DNA from: Bacillota bacterium | Lineage (GTDB): Bacteria > Bacillota > Clostridia > Christensenellales > UMGS416 | Reading direction: 5' to 3' | Assembly (NCBI GenBank): GCA_023428265.1 | Contig: JAEYYW010000116.1 | Span: 1-58,711, forward strand | DNA: 58,711 bases | In this document: positions 24,391 to 32,749 of the stretch, piece by piece | How positions within the stretch are numbered: position 1 is the first letter of the stretch | Layout: every line of letters begins with the position of its first letter | Position numbers and translations under genes: made by a program | The notes under the pieces: model-generated | Database searches by the model: none | What the model was told of the DNA's origin: nothing | Seen by the model: only the letters and a program-made list of their open reading frames with translations

Positions 24391-26052
24391 ATGGCAACCA
24401 AGCAAACCTACAAATGGAGCGAGATCCGCATGGGCGCTCCCACGCTTTCCATGGCCCGTACGACCATTGAGACGGCTTTCTACGGCAACAACGTCGTCCG
24501 TGTGGACTCTCTGGCAGAAGCTTATCGCCTGGCCGCCGGTTCGCCCGGCACGGTGATCACCGATCTGCCTGTCTATAAGGCGCAGGAAATCGGCCTGCCC
24601 GACGACGCAAAGGTGCTGCTGTTCAACGACGGCATCGTCTATGGCCGCGCCGCCGCCGCCCGCCGCATCCTGGGCGAGCCCAACGTGAACGAAGAGGATT
24701 TCTGCGGCATCGTGCGCGAAGCCATCTATAACACCCGCAACCGCACGATGTATCACGCCCAGGTGCTTGTGGGTCTGGACCCCGAGTTCATGGTGAAGGC
24801 CCACCTGCTGATCCCCGAGAGCGAAGAGAACGTGATGTATTCCTGGATGCTGAACTTCCAGTATATGAACGAGGCCTATTCCAAGATGTATAAGGAAAGC
24901 CGCGTCATCGAGGGCGAAGGCGACATCTACATCTTCTCCGACCCGCAGTGGACCCCTTCGGCCGAATACCCGATGGGCCTGACCTTCTTCGACCCCAAGC
25001 ACAACTGCGCGGCGCTGCTGGGCATGCGTTACTTCGGCGAGCACAAGAAGGGCACGCTCACACTGGCCTGGGGCTGCGCCAGCCGTCACGGCTACGCCAG
25101 CTGCCACGGCGGCCAGAAGCGCTACAACCTGAAGAACGGCAAGAAGTATGTGCTCGGCGTGTTCGGCCTGTCCGGCTCCGGCAAGTCCACGATCACCCAC
25201 GCCCAGCATGACGGCAAGTATGACATCACCGTGCTGCATGACGACGCGTTCCTGATTTCCACCGAAGACGGTTCCTCCATCGCGCTGGAGCCCGCCTACT
25301 TCGACAAGACGCAGGACTACACGATGGACGACCCGAACAACAAGTATCTGGTCACCGTGCAGAACTGCGGCGCCACGCTGGATGAAGACGGCAAAGTGGT
25401 GCTGGTGACTGAAGACGTGCGCAACGGCAACGGCCGCGCCGTGAAGTCCATCCTGTGGAGCCCCAACCGCCAGAACCGCTTCCAGGAGCCGGTGGACGCC
25501 ATCATGTGGATCATGAAGGATCCCACGCTGCCGCCGATCCTGAAGATCACCGACCCCACGCTTGCCAGCACCATGGGCGCCACCCTGGCCACCAAGCGCA
25601 CCAGCGCCGAGCGTCTGGCCGCCGGTGTGGACCCGAACGCCCTGGTCATCGAGCCCTACGCCAACCCCTTCCGCACCTACCCGCTGTCCATTGACTACAC
25701 CGAGTTCAAGAAGCTCTTCACCGACCGCGGTGTGGCGTGCTACATCATCAACACCGGTGACTTCATGGGCAAGAAGATCAAGAAGGAAATCACGCTGGGC
25801 GTGATCGAGGGCATTGTGGAAGGCACCTCCACCTTCAAGGAAACCGGCATCGACGGCATCTCCTACCAGGTGGTGGAAGGCTTCGAGCCCAACTTCAAGG
25901 ACGCCGAATACAAGAAGACCTTCGTCGCCCGCATCGCCGACCGCGTGGCCTTCATTGAAAAGCAGATCACCAACCGCGGCGGCATCGACAAGCTGCCCGA
26001 CGAGGCGCTGGCTGCCATGAAGAAGGTTGCTGATCAGGCGAGCAAGCTGTAA
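24391..26052 (+). CDS. pckA: Phosphoenolpyruvate carboxykinase (ATP)
   Basis: The enzyme interconverts oxaloacetate and ATP with PEP, CO2 and ADP. In fermenting anaerobes it often runs toward oxaloacetate. The protein has 553 residues. The kinase P-loop FGLSGSGKST (about residues 256-265) and the following HDDAFLI region are intact, and TRGH-like and C-terminal nucleotide-binding segments follow. The codons are strongly biased to C-ending forms, as in highly expressed genes. A GAGGAGG site precedes the ATG. The last 62 bases are duplicated 873 bases downstream. Confidence 0.94.
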   Translation: MATKQTYKWSEIRMGAPTLSMARTTIETAFYGNNVVRVDSLAEAYRLAAGSPGTVITDLPVYKAQEIGLPDDAKVLLFNDGIVYGRAAAARRILGEPNVNEEDFCGIVREAIYNTRNRTMYHAQVLVGLDPEFMVKAHLLIPESEENVMYSWMLNFQYMNEAYSKMYKESRVIEGEGDIYIFSDPQWTPSAEYPMGLTFFDPKHNCAALLGMRYFGEHKKGTLTLAWGCASRHGYASCHGGQKRYNLKNGKKYVLGVFGLSGSGKSTITHAQHDGKYDITVLHDDAFLISTEDGSSIALEPAYFDKTQDYTMDDPNNKYLVTVQNCGATLDEDGKVVLVTEDVRNGNGRAVKSILWSPNRQNRFQEPVDAIMWIMKDPTLPPILKITDPTLASTMGATLATKRTSAERLAAGVDPNALVIEPYANPFRTYPLSIDYTEFKKLFTDRGVACYIINTGDFMGKKIKKEITLGVIEGIVEGTSTFKETGIDGISYQVVEGFEPNFKDAEYKKTFVARIADRVAFIEKQITNRGGIDKLPDEALAAMKKVADQASKL

Positions 26053-26078
26053 GGCGAGCCAGATCCAAACCATAAACC

Positions 26079-26112
26079 AACCCCCTTCCCGGATCGGGAA
26101 GGGGGTTTTGTT
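26079..26112 (+). terminator. Intrinsic terminator of pckA
   Basis: A 12-bp perfect stem AACCCCCTTCCC/GGGAAGGGGGTT around GGATC, followed by TTTGTTTG, 27 bases after the stop codon. Confidence 0.92.
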
Positions 26113-26174
26113 TGTTGATTCTTTTATCTTAATTGGTTATTATTATCACAGTATATTTCTGTGGGAGATCGCTG

Positions 26175-26840
26175 ATGGAGATATCATGGCCGCAGAGCTA
26201 TCTGAAGCGGAAGAGCAGGTTGTTGTTCTGGTCGTTTGCAACAATTCGAATGGTATACATCCTGAGCGAGATCCTATATCTGGTTACCGGAAACAACGAT
26301 GCATACGATCTTTCCTTTTCATCACAAGGTTCAGTCGGATGGGCAAATTTTGTCCTGGTGATATTCGATAGCTCCTTGCTTTCTATGTTCGCATATCAAT
26401 GCCACAGAAAAAGGCATAAATATCTTCTTTCCATGATTTCCGTTTTGAACTTCCTTCCGGCAGCATTGTTTATAGTTCACATCATTTTTTCCATACCCAA
26501 TGCCAGTGGCAGCACACTGTCCAATATTGTTTCCGTTATCGGGTTCCTGGCTTTCGTCACTTGGTTTGTTCTGATGGTCGCATCATTGGCGAGCAAATGG
26601 TCAAATTCATTGCTTGATTCATCAGCAGTCGTCTCGATCGTATTTACTGCAACCATCATTCCATTGATAATAATCAGTGCGCTAATCGCAAGTGTCCTAC
26701 ATCTGGATATGGATAAGGCGCTTAACGTTGGCTACATATTTTACGTGTTCTTAGAGCTGTCGTATCTTTCCTACTTTGCTGTGCTGGCCTTTTCCAAGCC
26801 AACGCAGCCGAAAGCTTCAATTCAAGTGCAAGCACTTTAA
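26175..26840 (+). CDS. Membrane protein of unknown function in an AT-richer island
   Basis: A 221-residue protein starting at ATG 26175, seven bases after GTGGGAG. It has about six membrane helices and a short polar tail. Its base composition is clearly lower in GC than its neighbours and its codon use differs, suggesting transfer. It is bounded by a duplicated pckA 3' end. The SKWSNSLL segment and the tail (FAVLAFSKPTQPKA) resemble SKWSGALL and FFGVMSFGKHRQPKA in the protein at 31373-32092, so the two look like distant paralogues. Confidence 0.75.
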   Translation: MEISWPQSYLKRKSRLLFWSFATIRMVYILSEILYLVTGNNDAYDLSFSSQGSVGWANFVLVIFDSSLLSMFAYQCHRKRHKYLLSMISVLNFLPAALFIVHIIFSIPNASGSTLSNIVSVIGFLAFVTWFVLMVASLASKWSNSLLDSSAVVSIVFTATIIPLIIISALIASVLHLDMDKALNVGYIFYVFLELSYLSYFAVLAFSKPTQPKASIQVQAL

Positions 26841-26864
26841 GAGTGCCTCTGCCGCTAAAGACAT

Positions 26865-26926
26865 GCTGCCCGACGAGGCGCTGGCTGCCGTGAAGAAGGT
26901 TACCGATCAGGCGAGCAAGCTGTAAG
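26865..26926 (+). repeat. Duplicated 3' end of pckA (62 bp, 3 mismatches)
   Basis: This copies 25992-26053, including the pckA stop codon: it encodes LPDEALAAVKKVTDQASKL-stop against LPDEALAAMKKVADQASKL-stop. The two copies enclose the AT-richer membrane gene. It continues directly into a family B repeat. Confidence 0.9.
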
Positions 26927-26988
26927 AAACTCCCTCCGCCCCCTGCGGGGGCACCTCCCTCAAAGAGGGAGGCAAGGAGGACTCCCTC
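26927..26988. repeat. Truncated family B repeat
   Basis: AACTCCCTCC, GCCCCC-TGC-GGGGGC and CCTCCCTC/GAGGGAGG are present, but the right half is reduced to GGAGGACTCCCTC. Confidence 0.7.
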
Positions 26989-27003
26989 ATAAGTATCCGA
27001 AGC

Positions 27004-27030
27004 AAAAGCCCCGGGTGACCGGGGCTTTTG
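27004..27030. terminator. Bidirectional intrinsic terminator
   Basis: AAAAGCCCCGG-GTGA-CCGGGGCTTTT, with A and T runs on either side. It serves the leftward flavodoxin gene and any rightward transcript from the pckA side. Confidence 0.88.
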
Positions 27031-27043
27031 AACGCAGACTTTG

Positions 27044-27508
27044 CTAAAACTGCGCCGCGATGCTCTCCGTCAGCTCCTCAATGTCCCACTCCCGGCGCTT
27101 GCTCTTCCAGCCGATAAAGCCCCCGCCGGCCAGCCTGCCGCCGTTGGCCTCGATTGCTTTTCCAATCTCCTTGACGGCTCTGTTTCCGCCGGTCCAGCCA
27201 CTGGCCCAGTGTTTGGTCACCAGCACGGCTGCCTTGCGGCCCAGCAAGGGCGGCATCATCATAAGATACGCCTTCATCGGCGTGCAGAGCTGAAAGCCCT
27301 GCACCGGTGCGGCAAACACCAATGTGTCATACTCCCGCAGGCTGGGCAAGGTGTTGAGGCGGATGTTTCCCGTGTCCTTAGGATCGCTGGCCAATGTGAC
27401 GCGCTCGATGGCCACGGTGTGCCCCCGCGCCTTCAGCTTGTCACGCAGCTGCTGGGCAACAGCAAGTGTGTTGCCGGTCTGGGAATAGACGACGATGCCG
27501 ATGTGCAT
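27044..27508 (-). CDS. Flavodoxin-family protein
   Basis: A 154-residue FMN-binding protein starting MHIGIVVYSQTGNTLAVAQ after GGGGG. The SQTGNT loop binds the FMN phosphate, and FAAPVQGFQLCTPMKAYL corresponds to the second flavin-binding loop. It is probably an electron carrier or flavodoxin-like oxidoreductase; the partner is unknown. The longer upstream frame (to 27541) lacks homology. Confidence 0.85.
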   Translation of the reverse strand: MHIGIVVYSQTGNTLAVAQQLRDKLKARGHTVAIERVTLASDPKDTGNIRLNTLPSLREYDTLVFAAPVQGFQLCTPMKAYLMMMPPLLGRKAAVLVTKHWASGWTGGNRAVKEIGKAIEANGGRLAGGGFIGWKSKRREWDIEELTESIAAQF

Positions 27509-27631
27509 GGCGGTTCCCCCATAATGATTCAATGGTATCATCTTATTGCACTGGGCGCCGGACGCAATCGGTAAAGTCCAAATTCCACAACAGGGATTTC
27601 CATATGTCGATATTGTTGTTTCTGCTATCCC

Positions 27632-27651
27632 GAGGCGGCCTATGCCGCCTC
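27632..27651. other. Hairpin between the APH-type kinase and flavodoxin genes
   Basis: A perfect GAGGCGGC-CTAT-GCCGCCTC stem, 8 bp, just downstream of the kinase stop on the minus strand. It lacks a clear U-run in that direction, so terminator function is uncertain. Confidence 0.45.
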
Positions 27652-27658
27652 ATTTAGT

Positions 27659-28645
27659 TTATGAAACATCCGGTTCCTCCAGGATCATCCGCTTCCAGCT
27701 TTCCTTCAATTCGGCATTGCTGTCCAGCCAGTCCTGCATCACGGTGAACAGCAGCATCCTGCGGTAGTTTACGAACAGACCGAGCCGCCCGAGCCATTGC
27801 CCGCTCAGGTGGTGCTCCCGCTCATAGCCGGCCAGGAAGCCGTGAAAGAACCGTTGCACCGCCGCGGCATCAGTCACAGGGCGCTCCATGCCGCCCCAGG
27901 TGAACAGCGCCGACTGCAGCGCGATGGCCATGTCGGTCATGAACCAGTGGTAGTTTGCCACGTCGAAGTCGATCACCTTCACCGCGCTGCCGTCAAAGAG
28001 GATGTTGTGGCCGTGGGGGTCGTTGTGGATGAAGCCGAAACAATCCCGCTCCATGGGCAATTGCTCCAGCCGCCGTTCCATTTCCACCCAGCGCTCCTTC
28101 ACCTCGCTGTCGCGGCACCAGTCGCGGAAGCCGCGCACCTCATTGCGCCAGCCCAGCAGCGGCTGGCCGTCGGCGCCCTGGTGGGGCGACTGCCGCCAGT
28201 GCTCATATTGGCCGGCCAGCCGGTGCATGCGGCCCACTGCCGCGCCCCACTGGCCCAGCAGCGCATCATCCCACAGCTCCGGGGCCGGGGGCTCGCCCTC
28301 CGCGCGGTCCATGAGATAGCTCAGATAACCATACTGCCCGTCGTGGCTGTGGCGGTAGAGCCGGCCGCCGCCGTCCTTCACCGGGTTCACAACATCCGCA
28401 CCGCGGCAGCCCAGATAAAACGCGAAGGCGACCCGCTCCTCCACCCGCTTCCTCGTGAAGGCAAAGGCCTCCTCCGGTTCCTTCCAGGCCAGCAGCTTGA
28501 CGACCATGGGCTTGCCGTCCTGACGAAAGCTGAAGCAGATGCCGTCCGAATCCTCCCGGCCGCCGCCCAGGTATTCCACTGTGGAGTGGCTCAGGTCATA
28601 GGGTGACAGCAGGCTGTCGAGCGTGGTTTCACTGAGTTTGATCAT
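27659..28645 (-). CDS. Aminoglycoside phosphotransferase (APH)-type kinase
   Basis: A 328-residue small-molecule kinase fold. The catalytic loop is FIHNDPHGHNILF and the metal-binding DFD motif is VKVIDFDVANYHW, as in choline, homoserine and aminoglycoside kinases. The N-terminal lobe has a lysine in PMVVKLLAW. The true substrate is unknown and nothing marks it as a resistance gene. A strong AGGAGGAG site precedes the ATG. Confidence 0.85.
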   Translation of the reverse strand: MIKLSETTLDSLLSPYDLSHSTVEYLGGGREDSDGICFSFRQDGKPMVVKLLAWKEPEEAFAFTRKRVEERVAFAFYLGCRGADVVNPVKDGGGRLYRHSHDGQYGYLSYLMDRAEGEPPAPELWDDALLGQWGAAVGRMHRLAGQYEHWRQSPHQGADGQPLLGWRNEVRGFRDWCRDSEVKERWVEMERRLEQLPMERDCFGFIHNDPHGHNILFDGSAVKVIDFDVANYHWFMTDMAIALQSALFTWGGMERPVTDAAAVQRFFHGFLAGYEREHHLSGQWLGRLGLFVNYRRMLLFTVMQDWLDSNAELKESWKRMILEEPDVS

Positions 28646-28672
28646 CAGGCTCCTCCTGCCCTGCCGCTGCTG

Positions 28673-29335
28673 TCACAGCAGCCCCTTCACATACAGCAGC
28701 CTGGCCACACCCAGCGCCACCAGCGCGCCCACCGGCACCAGCACACTCACCTTGTCGCCCAGCGAGGGCATCAGGATGAAAAGCAGCAGCATCACCGCCA
28801 TCGGCGCCACGGCGATCTTCCATCTCTGCGAGATCAGCACCACGCCCAGCGCGCCAAACAGCGCCGGCAGGATGTTGGCGAAGGCTGGCGCCAGCACCGG
28901 CGACTGCAGCACGGGCGTGAGCGGCGCCAGCATCAGGATGCCCAGCGCCAGGATCATCGACGTGACAATGGTGCTGGCGGCGATGGCGATGGAGGAAATG
29001 ACCTCCGCCTCCTCCGTGCCCGGCGTCACCTTGGCGGCAGACATGGCGTTGATGGCACAGGGCACCTTCTGCGTGCTCAGGTTGCCGGTCACAAACCCCA
29101 GATAACTGCCGCTGGCCCCCAGCATGGGCACAAAGGTGAACACCTCAATGATGCCGACGGTCCAGAAAATGGGGGCCACGGCGATGAAGCCCTTAAACAG
29201 CTGCAGCGGCTGGGGCCAGGCGTTGTAGGCAATGCAGATCGCCGTGGGCAGCGCGATCATCAGCAGCAACGCGGAGATCACCCAGATGCGCCCGGCAAAG
29301 TGAATCGACTCCATATAATCCCGTTTCTTGCTCAT
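28673..29335 (-). CDS. Membrane protein, partner of the DUF5058-like gene
   Basis: A 220-residue protein with about six membrane helices and the conserved-looking stretch MLGASGSYLGFVTGNLSTQKVPCAINAM in the first half. It starts 19 bases after the preceding membrane gene, behind GGGGAGG. I recall DUF5058 genes being paired with a second membrane gene of this size, suggesting a two-part transporter, but this is memory and not a match I can test. The substrate is unknown. Confidence 0.7.
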   Translation of the reverse strand: MSKKRDYMESIHFAGRIWVISALLLMIALPTAICIAYNAWPQPLQLFKGFIAVAPIFWTVGIIEVFTFVPMLGASGSYLGFVTGNLSTQKVPCAINAMSAAKVTPGTEEAEVISSIAIAASTIVTSMILALGILMLAPLTPVLQSPVLAPAFANILPALFGALGVVLISQRWKIAVAPMAVMLLLFILMPSLGDKVSVLVPVGALVALGVARLLYVKGLL

Positions 29336-29354
29336 GGTGCGTTCCTCCCCAACC

Positions 29355-30077
29355 TCAAGACAGCCAGCCGGTGAGCGGTATGGCCGAGGCCATTGACAGC
29401 AGCATGCTCAGCGGCAGCGCGTATTCTTCCAGCCATTTCAATTTCGCAAACCGAATCAGCACTCCCAGGATCAGCATCACCAGCACCGAGACAAGCATCA
29501 CCAGCACCGGCACCCATCCGGCAATGCCGGTGCGGATGTCTTTGAACACCATGCCCTGAAAGGCTGACACCATGCCCACCAGCAGCGAGGCCACGAAGAT
29601 CTCGCCTCACTTCTTGTCTTTGGCGCCCAAACTCATCACGCCGCCCTGTATCTTCTTGGTAAACAGGGGCACCAGGATCATGCCGGGGATGATGCCCAGC
29701 GTCATCACCCACACGATCGTGGCAAAGGCCTGCGGGTTGGTGATGGGCTCGGCCACGCTCACGCCGGTGGCGGTGGCCCCGGCGGTGGCGGCGGCCAGCT
29801 CATAGGTGAGCGCGCCGATGATGTTTTCCCGGATCCACGGCAGGGGCAGGCCCAGGAACTTGCTCATCGTGATCACGCCCAGCAGGATGGCGATGCCCGG
29901 CGCGATGGAAAACAGCGCGCTGGAAATCACCGTGTCGCGCAGCACCGAAGTCTTCATGCCCAGCTGCTTGGCGCGCCGCCAGGACTTGATGAGAAAAAAC
30001 AATGATTGGGCAAGCACAAACAACACGATGATGGCAGCCGCGATGAACAGGAATCCGCTGTTTACATTGAATTCCAA
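29355..30077 (-). pseudogene. DUF5058-like membrane protein with an in-frame TGA after residue 156
   Basis: The frame runs 156 residues from MEFNVNSGFLFIAAAI to GAKDKK, meets TGA at 29607-29609, and continues in the same frame for about 83 residues (GEIFVASLLVGMVSAFQG... ending LTGWLS) to a TAG/TGA stop. Together about 239 residues with five or six helices match a full-length DUF5058-type protein. The break is a single nonsense codon, not a frameshift; TGG (Trp) to TGA is the simplest change. A GAGG just after the stop and a GTG at 29594 could allow re-initiation and a split protein. Confidence 0.7.
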
Positions 30078-30111
30078 TGAAATGCCTCCCCCTCCCGGTA
30101 AAGTTAAAAAA

Positions 30112-30140
30112 AGTATAGTACAGGCATCGGAATATTACAA
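30112..30140 (-). promoter_or_regulatory. Promoter of the DUF5058-like operon
   Basis: On the minus strand TTGTAA (30135-30140), 17 bases, TATACT (30112-30117), about 35 bases before the start codon. Confidence 0.75.
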
Positions 30141-30237
30141 TCATTGCCAACGGGGGCCTGCTTGGTTGTGCCTCTTCCTCCATTGTGTTAAGATCTTACA
30201 TTATTGTCAATTATTGTCGAAATATGAGGCTGACCAT

Positions 30238-31299
30238 ATGTCAAAAACGGGCAGGGCCAACCAATTCCTCAACATCGCGCAGACAATGTCCATTCTGGCA
30301 CTGATCGCACTGGTGTCGGTTGTGCTGCATCTGGCCAACGGCATTCAGGGCAACGCAAGGGTAGTCAACTATGCCGGGATGGTCCGCGGCGCCACGCAGC
30401 GGCTGGTAAAGCTGGAGATTGCAAACCGCCCAAACGACCCTTTGATCACCAGGCTGGACGCCATCATCGCCAACCTGAAAACAGGGGAAGGCGCCTTTCA
30501 GTTGAACCGGCTGGAAGACAAAGACTATCAGGACAGCCTTGCCCGCCAAACGGTGATGTGGGAGCATTTAAAGCAGCAGATTATGGCAGCCCGGTCTGAT
30601 CACGCCCTGTTTCCCGGGCTGGTGGATCTCAGCGAGCAATACTTTGACCTGGCAAACAACACGGCGCAAATCGCCGAGCGCTACTCCGAGCGGATGGCGG
30701 CGTCGCTGCACGGCATCCAGGTGGCGCTGGCAGCCGACGCGCTGCTGATCCTTTCCTTCCTGGCATATAAGACCGCGGCGGCACTCGCCCTCCGGCGGAA
30801 AAACGTTTTGCTGAAAGACATGGCCGAAGTGGACGAAAACACGGGCCTGCCCAACAAGGGCCGGTGCGACAGGCTGCTGGCCGAAACCGGCGAGCTGCGC
30901 GGCGGCACACGGCACGCCTGCATCATGTTTGACCTGAACAACCTGAAGGCCGTGAACGACTCGCTCGGCCACAAGGCGGGAGACGAGCTGATCCTGAGCT
31001 TCGCGCGAATCCTGAGGGGTACCACGCCGGACAGTGTGTTCGTGGGGCGCTACGGGGGCGATGAGTTCATTGCCGTATTGCGCGGCACCAACAAAGAGCA
31101 GGTGCAAGCCCTGCTGCGCGAAATCGATGCGCAGGTTGCGGCGTTCAACGGAAAAAAGAACGGCATAGCCATTGACTACGCCGTGGGCTATGGCATCTCC
31201 GGCACGAAACCCTGCACACTGCGGGATCTGCTAAACCAGGCGGACACCAATATGTATCAGGACAAGGCCAGAAAGAAGTCACAGAGAGCGGGTCGTTGA
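30238..31299 (+). CDS. Membrane-anchored diguanylate cyclase
   Basis: A 353-residue protein starting at ATG 30238 after TGAGG. A membrane helix at residues 17-34, an extracytoplasmic helical region resembling the nitrate-sensor/PilJ type (about 35-160) and a second helix (about 165-185) precede a C-terminal GGDEF domain. The active-site loop RYGGDEF is intact, so c-di-GMP synthesis is expected. The RxxD inhibitory site that normally sits nine residues before GGDEF is missing (PDSV), suggesting no product inhibition. No phosphodiesterase lies nearby. Confidence 0.9.
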   Translation: MSKTGRANQFLNIAQTMSILALIALVSVVLHLANGIQGNARVVNYAGMVRGATQRLVKLEIANRPNDPLITRLDAIIANLKTGEGAFQLNRLEDKDYQDSLARQTVMWEHLKQQIMAARSDHALFPGLVDLSEQYFDLANNTAQIAERYSERMAASLHGIQVALAADALLILSFLAYKTAAALALRRKNVLLKDMAEVDENTGLPNKGRCDRLLAETGELRGGTRHACIMFDLNNLKAVNDSLGHKAGDELILSFARILRGTTPDSVFVGRYGGDEFIAVLRGTNKEQVQALLREIDAQVAAFNGKKNGIAIDYAVGYGISGTKPCTLRDLLNQADTNMYQDKARKKSQRAGR

Positions 31300-31315
31300 T
31301 CAGGACCGAGTTTGT

Positions 31316-31344
31316 TTGTTACAGCCACCCCGTTGGGGTATACT
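31316..31344 (+). promoter_or_regulatory. Promoter of the membrane gene at 31373
   Basis: TTGTTA (31316-31321), 17 bases, TATACT (31339-31344), 28 bases before the ATG. Confidence 0.7.
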
Positions 31345-31372
31345 GGTGCCGAGATCCGAAAGGGGACGAAAG

Positions 31373-32092
31373 ATGGACCAGCAGATCATGGATGAGCAGC
31401 AGATCATGAAAGGCAGGAGCAAGCACTTGCTTTGGGCGGTGCTGGCATTCCTGCTGTGTTCGACCGCGTTGAATAATTTCCAGGAGCCATTGCTGCAGTT
31501 GATCAGCCGCTCGGCTGATTCAGCGGCGCTGCCTGTGGTGTTGGCGGTGGCCAAGACACTGCTGCAGTCTGGCAGCTGGTTTGCAATACTGCTCCTATAC
31601 GCGCTGTCATGCAACGTAAAAACATACAAGGTCATTTTCATTGTGCTGGCTGCGATGCAGATCCCCTCTGCCGCCGGAGGGTTCCTCTCCAGCTTGTACA
31701 TCATGCGTGTGCAGACCGGGCAGGGCGGCAATGGCAATGAGTTCTTCTTTCTGCTGGGTGTTGCCTCGGCATTGAACATCATCAATCTGTTGGCGTGGGT
31801 GGCCTGCCTTGCCGTTGTTGTGTTCAGCAAATGGTCAGGGGCATTGCTGCGGGTGGCCGCCGGCGTTCTTGCTCTGCATTTCCTTTTGTCAATTGTATAC
31901 AGCCTGACAGCCCAGTATCTCTACGACTTCCTGATTGAACGGTCTGACCCGAAGCAATTTTCCACCACCCTTGCTGCGATCAATGCTGTGCAAACCGTGT
32001 TTTATCTGCTGGCATCCGGCTTCTTCTTCGGTGTGATGTCCTTTGGGAAGCACAGGCAGCCCAAGGCGCCTCAGGCGGCGGTTTCCGCCTGA
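31373..32092 (+). CDS. Membrane protein, distant paralogue of 26175-26840
   Basis: A 239-residue protein starting MDQQIMDEQQIMKGRSKH after AAAGGGG, with about six membrane helices. The pattern SKWSGALL near the fourth helix and the tail FFFGVMSFGKHRQPKAP match the AT-richer protein in the pckA island. No family or function is recognised. Confidence 0.75.
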   Translation: MDQQIMDEQQIMKGRSKHLLWAVLAFLLCSTALNNFQEPLLQLISRSADSAALPVVLAVAKTLLQSGSWFAILLLYALSCNVKTYKVIFIVLAAMQIPSAAGGFLSSLYIMRVQTGQGGNGNEFFFLLGVASALNIINLLAWVACLAVVVFSKWSGALLRVAAGVLALHFLLSIVYSLTAQYLYDFLIERSDPKQFSTTLAAINAVQTVFYLLASGFFFGVMSFGKHRQPKAPQAAVSA

Positions 32093-32143
32093 GGGCAAGC
32101 ATGGGATATTGCTATTTGCAGGGCAGCATGTGAAGTGCTCAAA

Positions 32144-32524
32144 TCAACGGAAAGACCAGTTCGGAAACGGCCGGATAATGAGGAGAATGAAAGACAGGAT
32201 GCCGCCAACGATAACGCCCACCATAAACAGCGTCTTGGCTGTTTGAATCTTGTGCTCCGCATCGCCAAGATCACCGTTGCGGTAACTGGTTTTGGCCAAG
32301 CCCGCAAAGACGGCCCCAATGATGCCCAGCACCTGGCAGCAGCACAGCGCACAAATGATGTTCAGCACCAGCCAGAGGGTGGAATCGTCTTTTACCGGCA
32401 CATAGACCACGCGATCCTTTGCCGGCGAGGGCATGTAGGGCTGCTCGCCCAGCGGCGCGCCGCAGGTCTGGCAGGTCTTGTTGCTGTTGGAGTTGTTGGT
32501 GCCGCATTGCGGGCAGTACTGCAT
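32144..32524 (-). CDS. Zinc-ribbon and CD225/dispanin-like membrane protein
   Basis: A 126-residue protein starting MQYCPQCGTNNSNSNKTCQTCGAPLG, a four-cysteine zinc ribbon, followed by a linker and two membrane helices. The first (LWLVLNIICALCCCQVLGI), an intervening loop and then GDLGDAEHKIQTAKTLF resemble the CD225/dispanin domain seen in small bacterial membrane proteins. Function is unknown. A GGGAGG site precedes the ATG; the longer upstream frame is not used. Confidence 0.8.
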   Translation of the reverse strand: MQYCPQCGTNNSNSNKTCQTCGAPLGEQPYMPSPAKDRVVYVPVKDDSTLWLVLNIICALCCCQVLGIIGAVFAGLAKTSYRNGDLGDAEHKIQTAKTLFMVGVIVGGILSFILLIIRPFPNWSFR

Positions 32525-32675
32525 GGTCGCCTCCCGGTGTGTTGATGGCAATAGTATAACTTATTTCATTGAAGATTGTAAATATTCGCCATTTTCGGCC
32601 TCTGGAGTGCCTTCAAGGAGGTCAAATCGCTGGTTCGAAGCATGGTCTTTACACACTTTCGGTCAAATTGCTCAG

Positions 32676-32704
32676 TTGGCACATCCTTAAATATCATGTA
32701 TAAT
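32676..32704 (+). promoter_or_regulatory. Promoter of the DUF1015/aspartokinase genes
   Basis: TTGGCA (32676-32681), 17 bases and a perfect TATAAT (32699-32704), 45 bases before the DUF1015 start. Confidence 0.82.
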
Positions 32705-32749
32705 AAATAATTATGCATCGGGCCTTATACCGTTTTAGCGAGGGACTCA

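Noticed and set aside
24340..26073. 577-residue open frame opposite pckA
   Set aside because: Antisense shadow caused by strong codon bias in pckA; composition is not protein-like.
28673..29335. Joining the two membrane genes at 28673 and 29355 into a single gene
   Set aside because: The second has its own GGGGAGG site and ATG after a clear stop and a 19-base gap.
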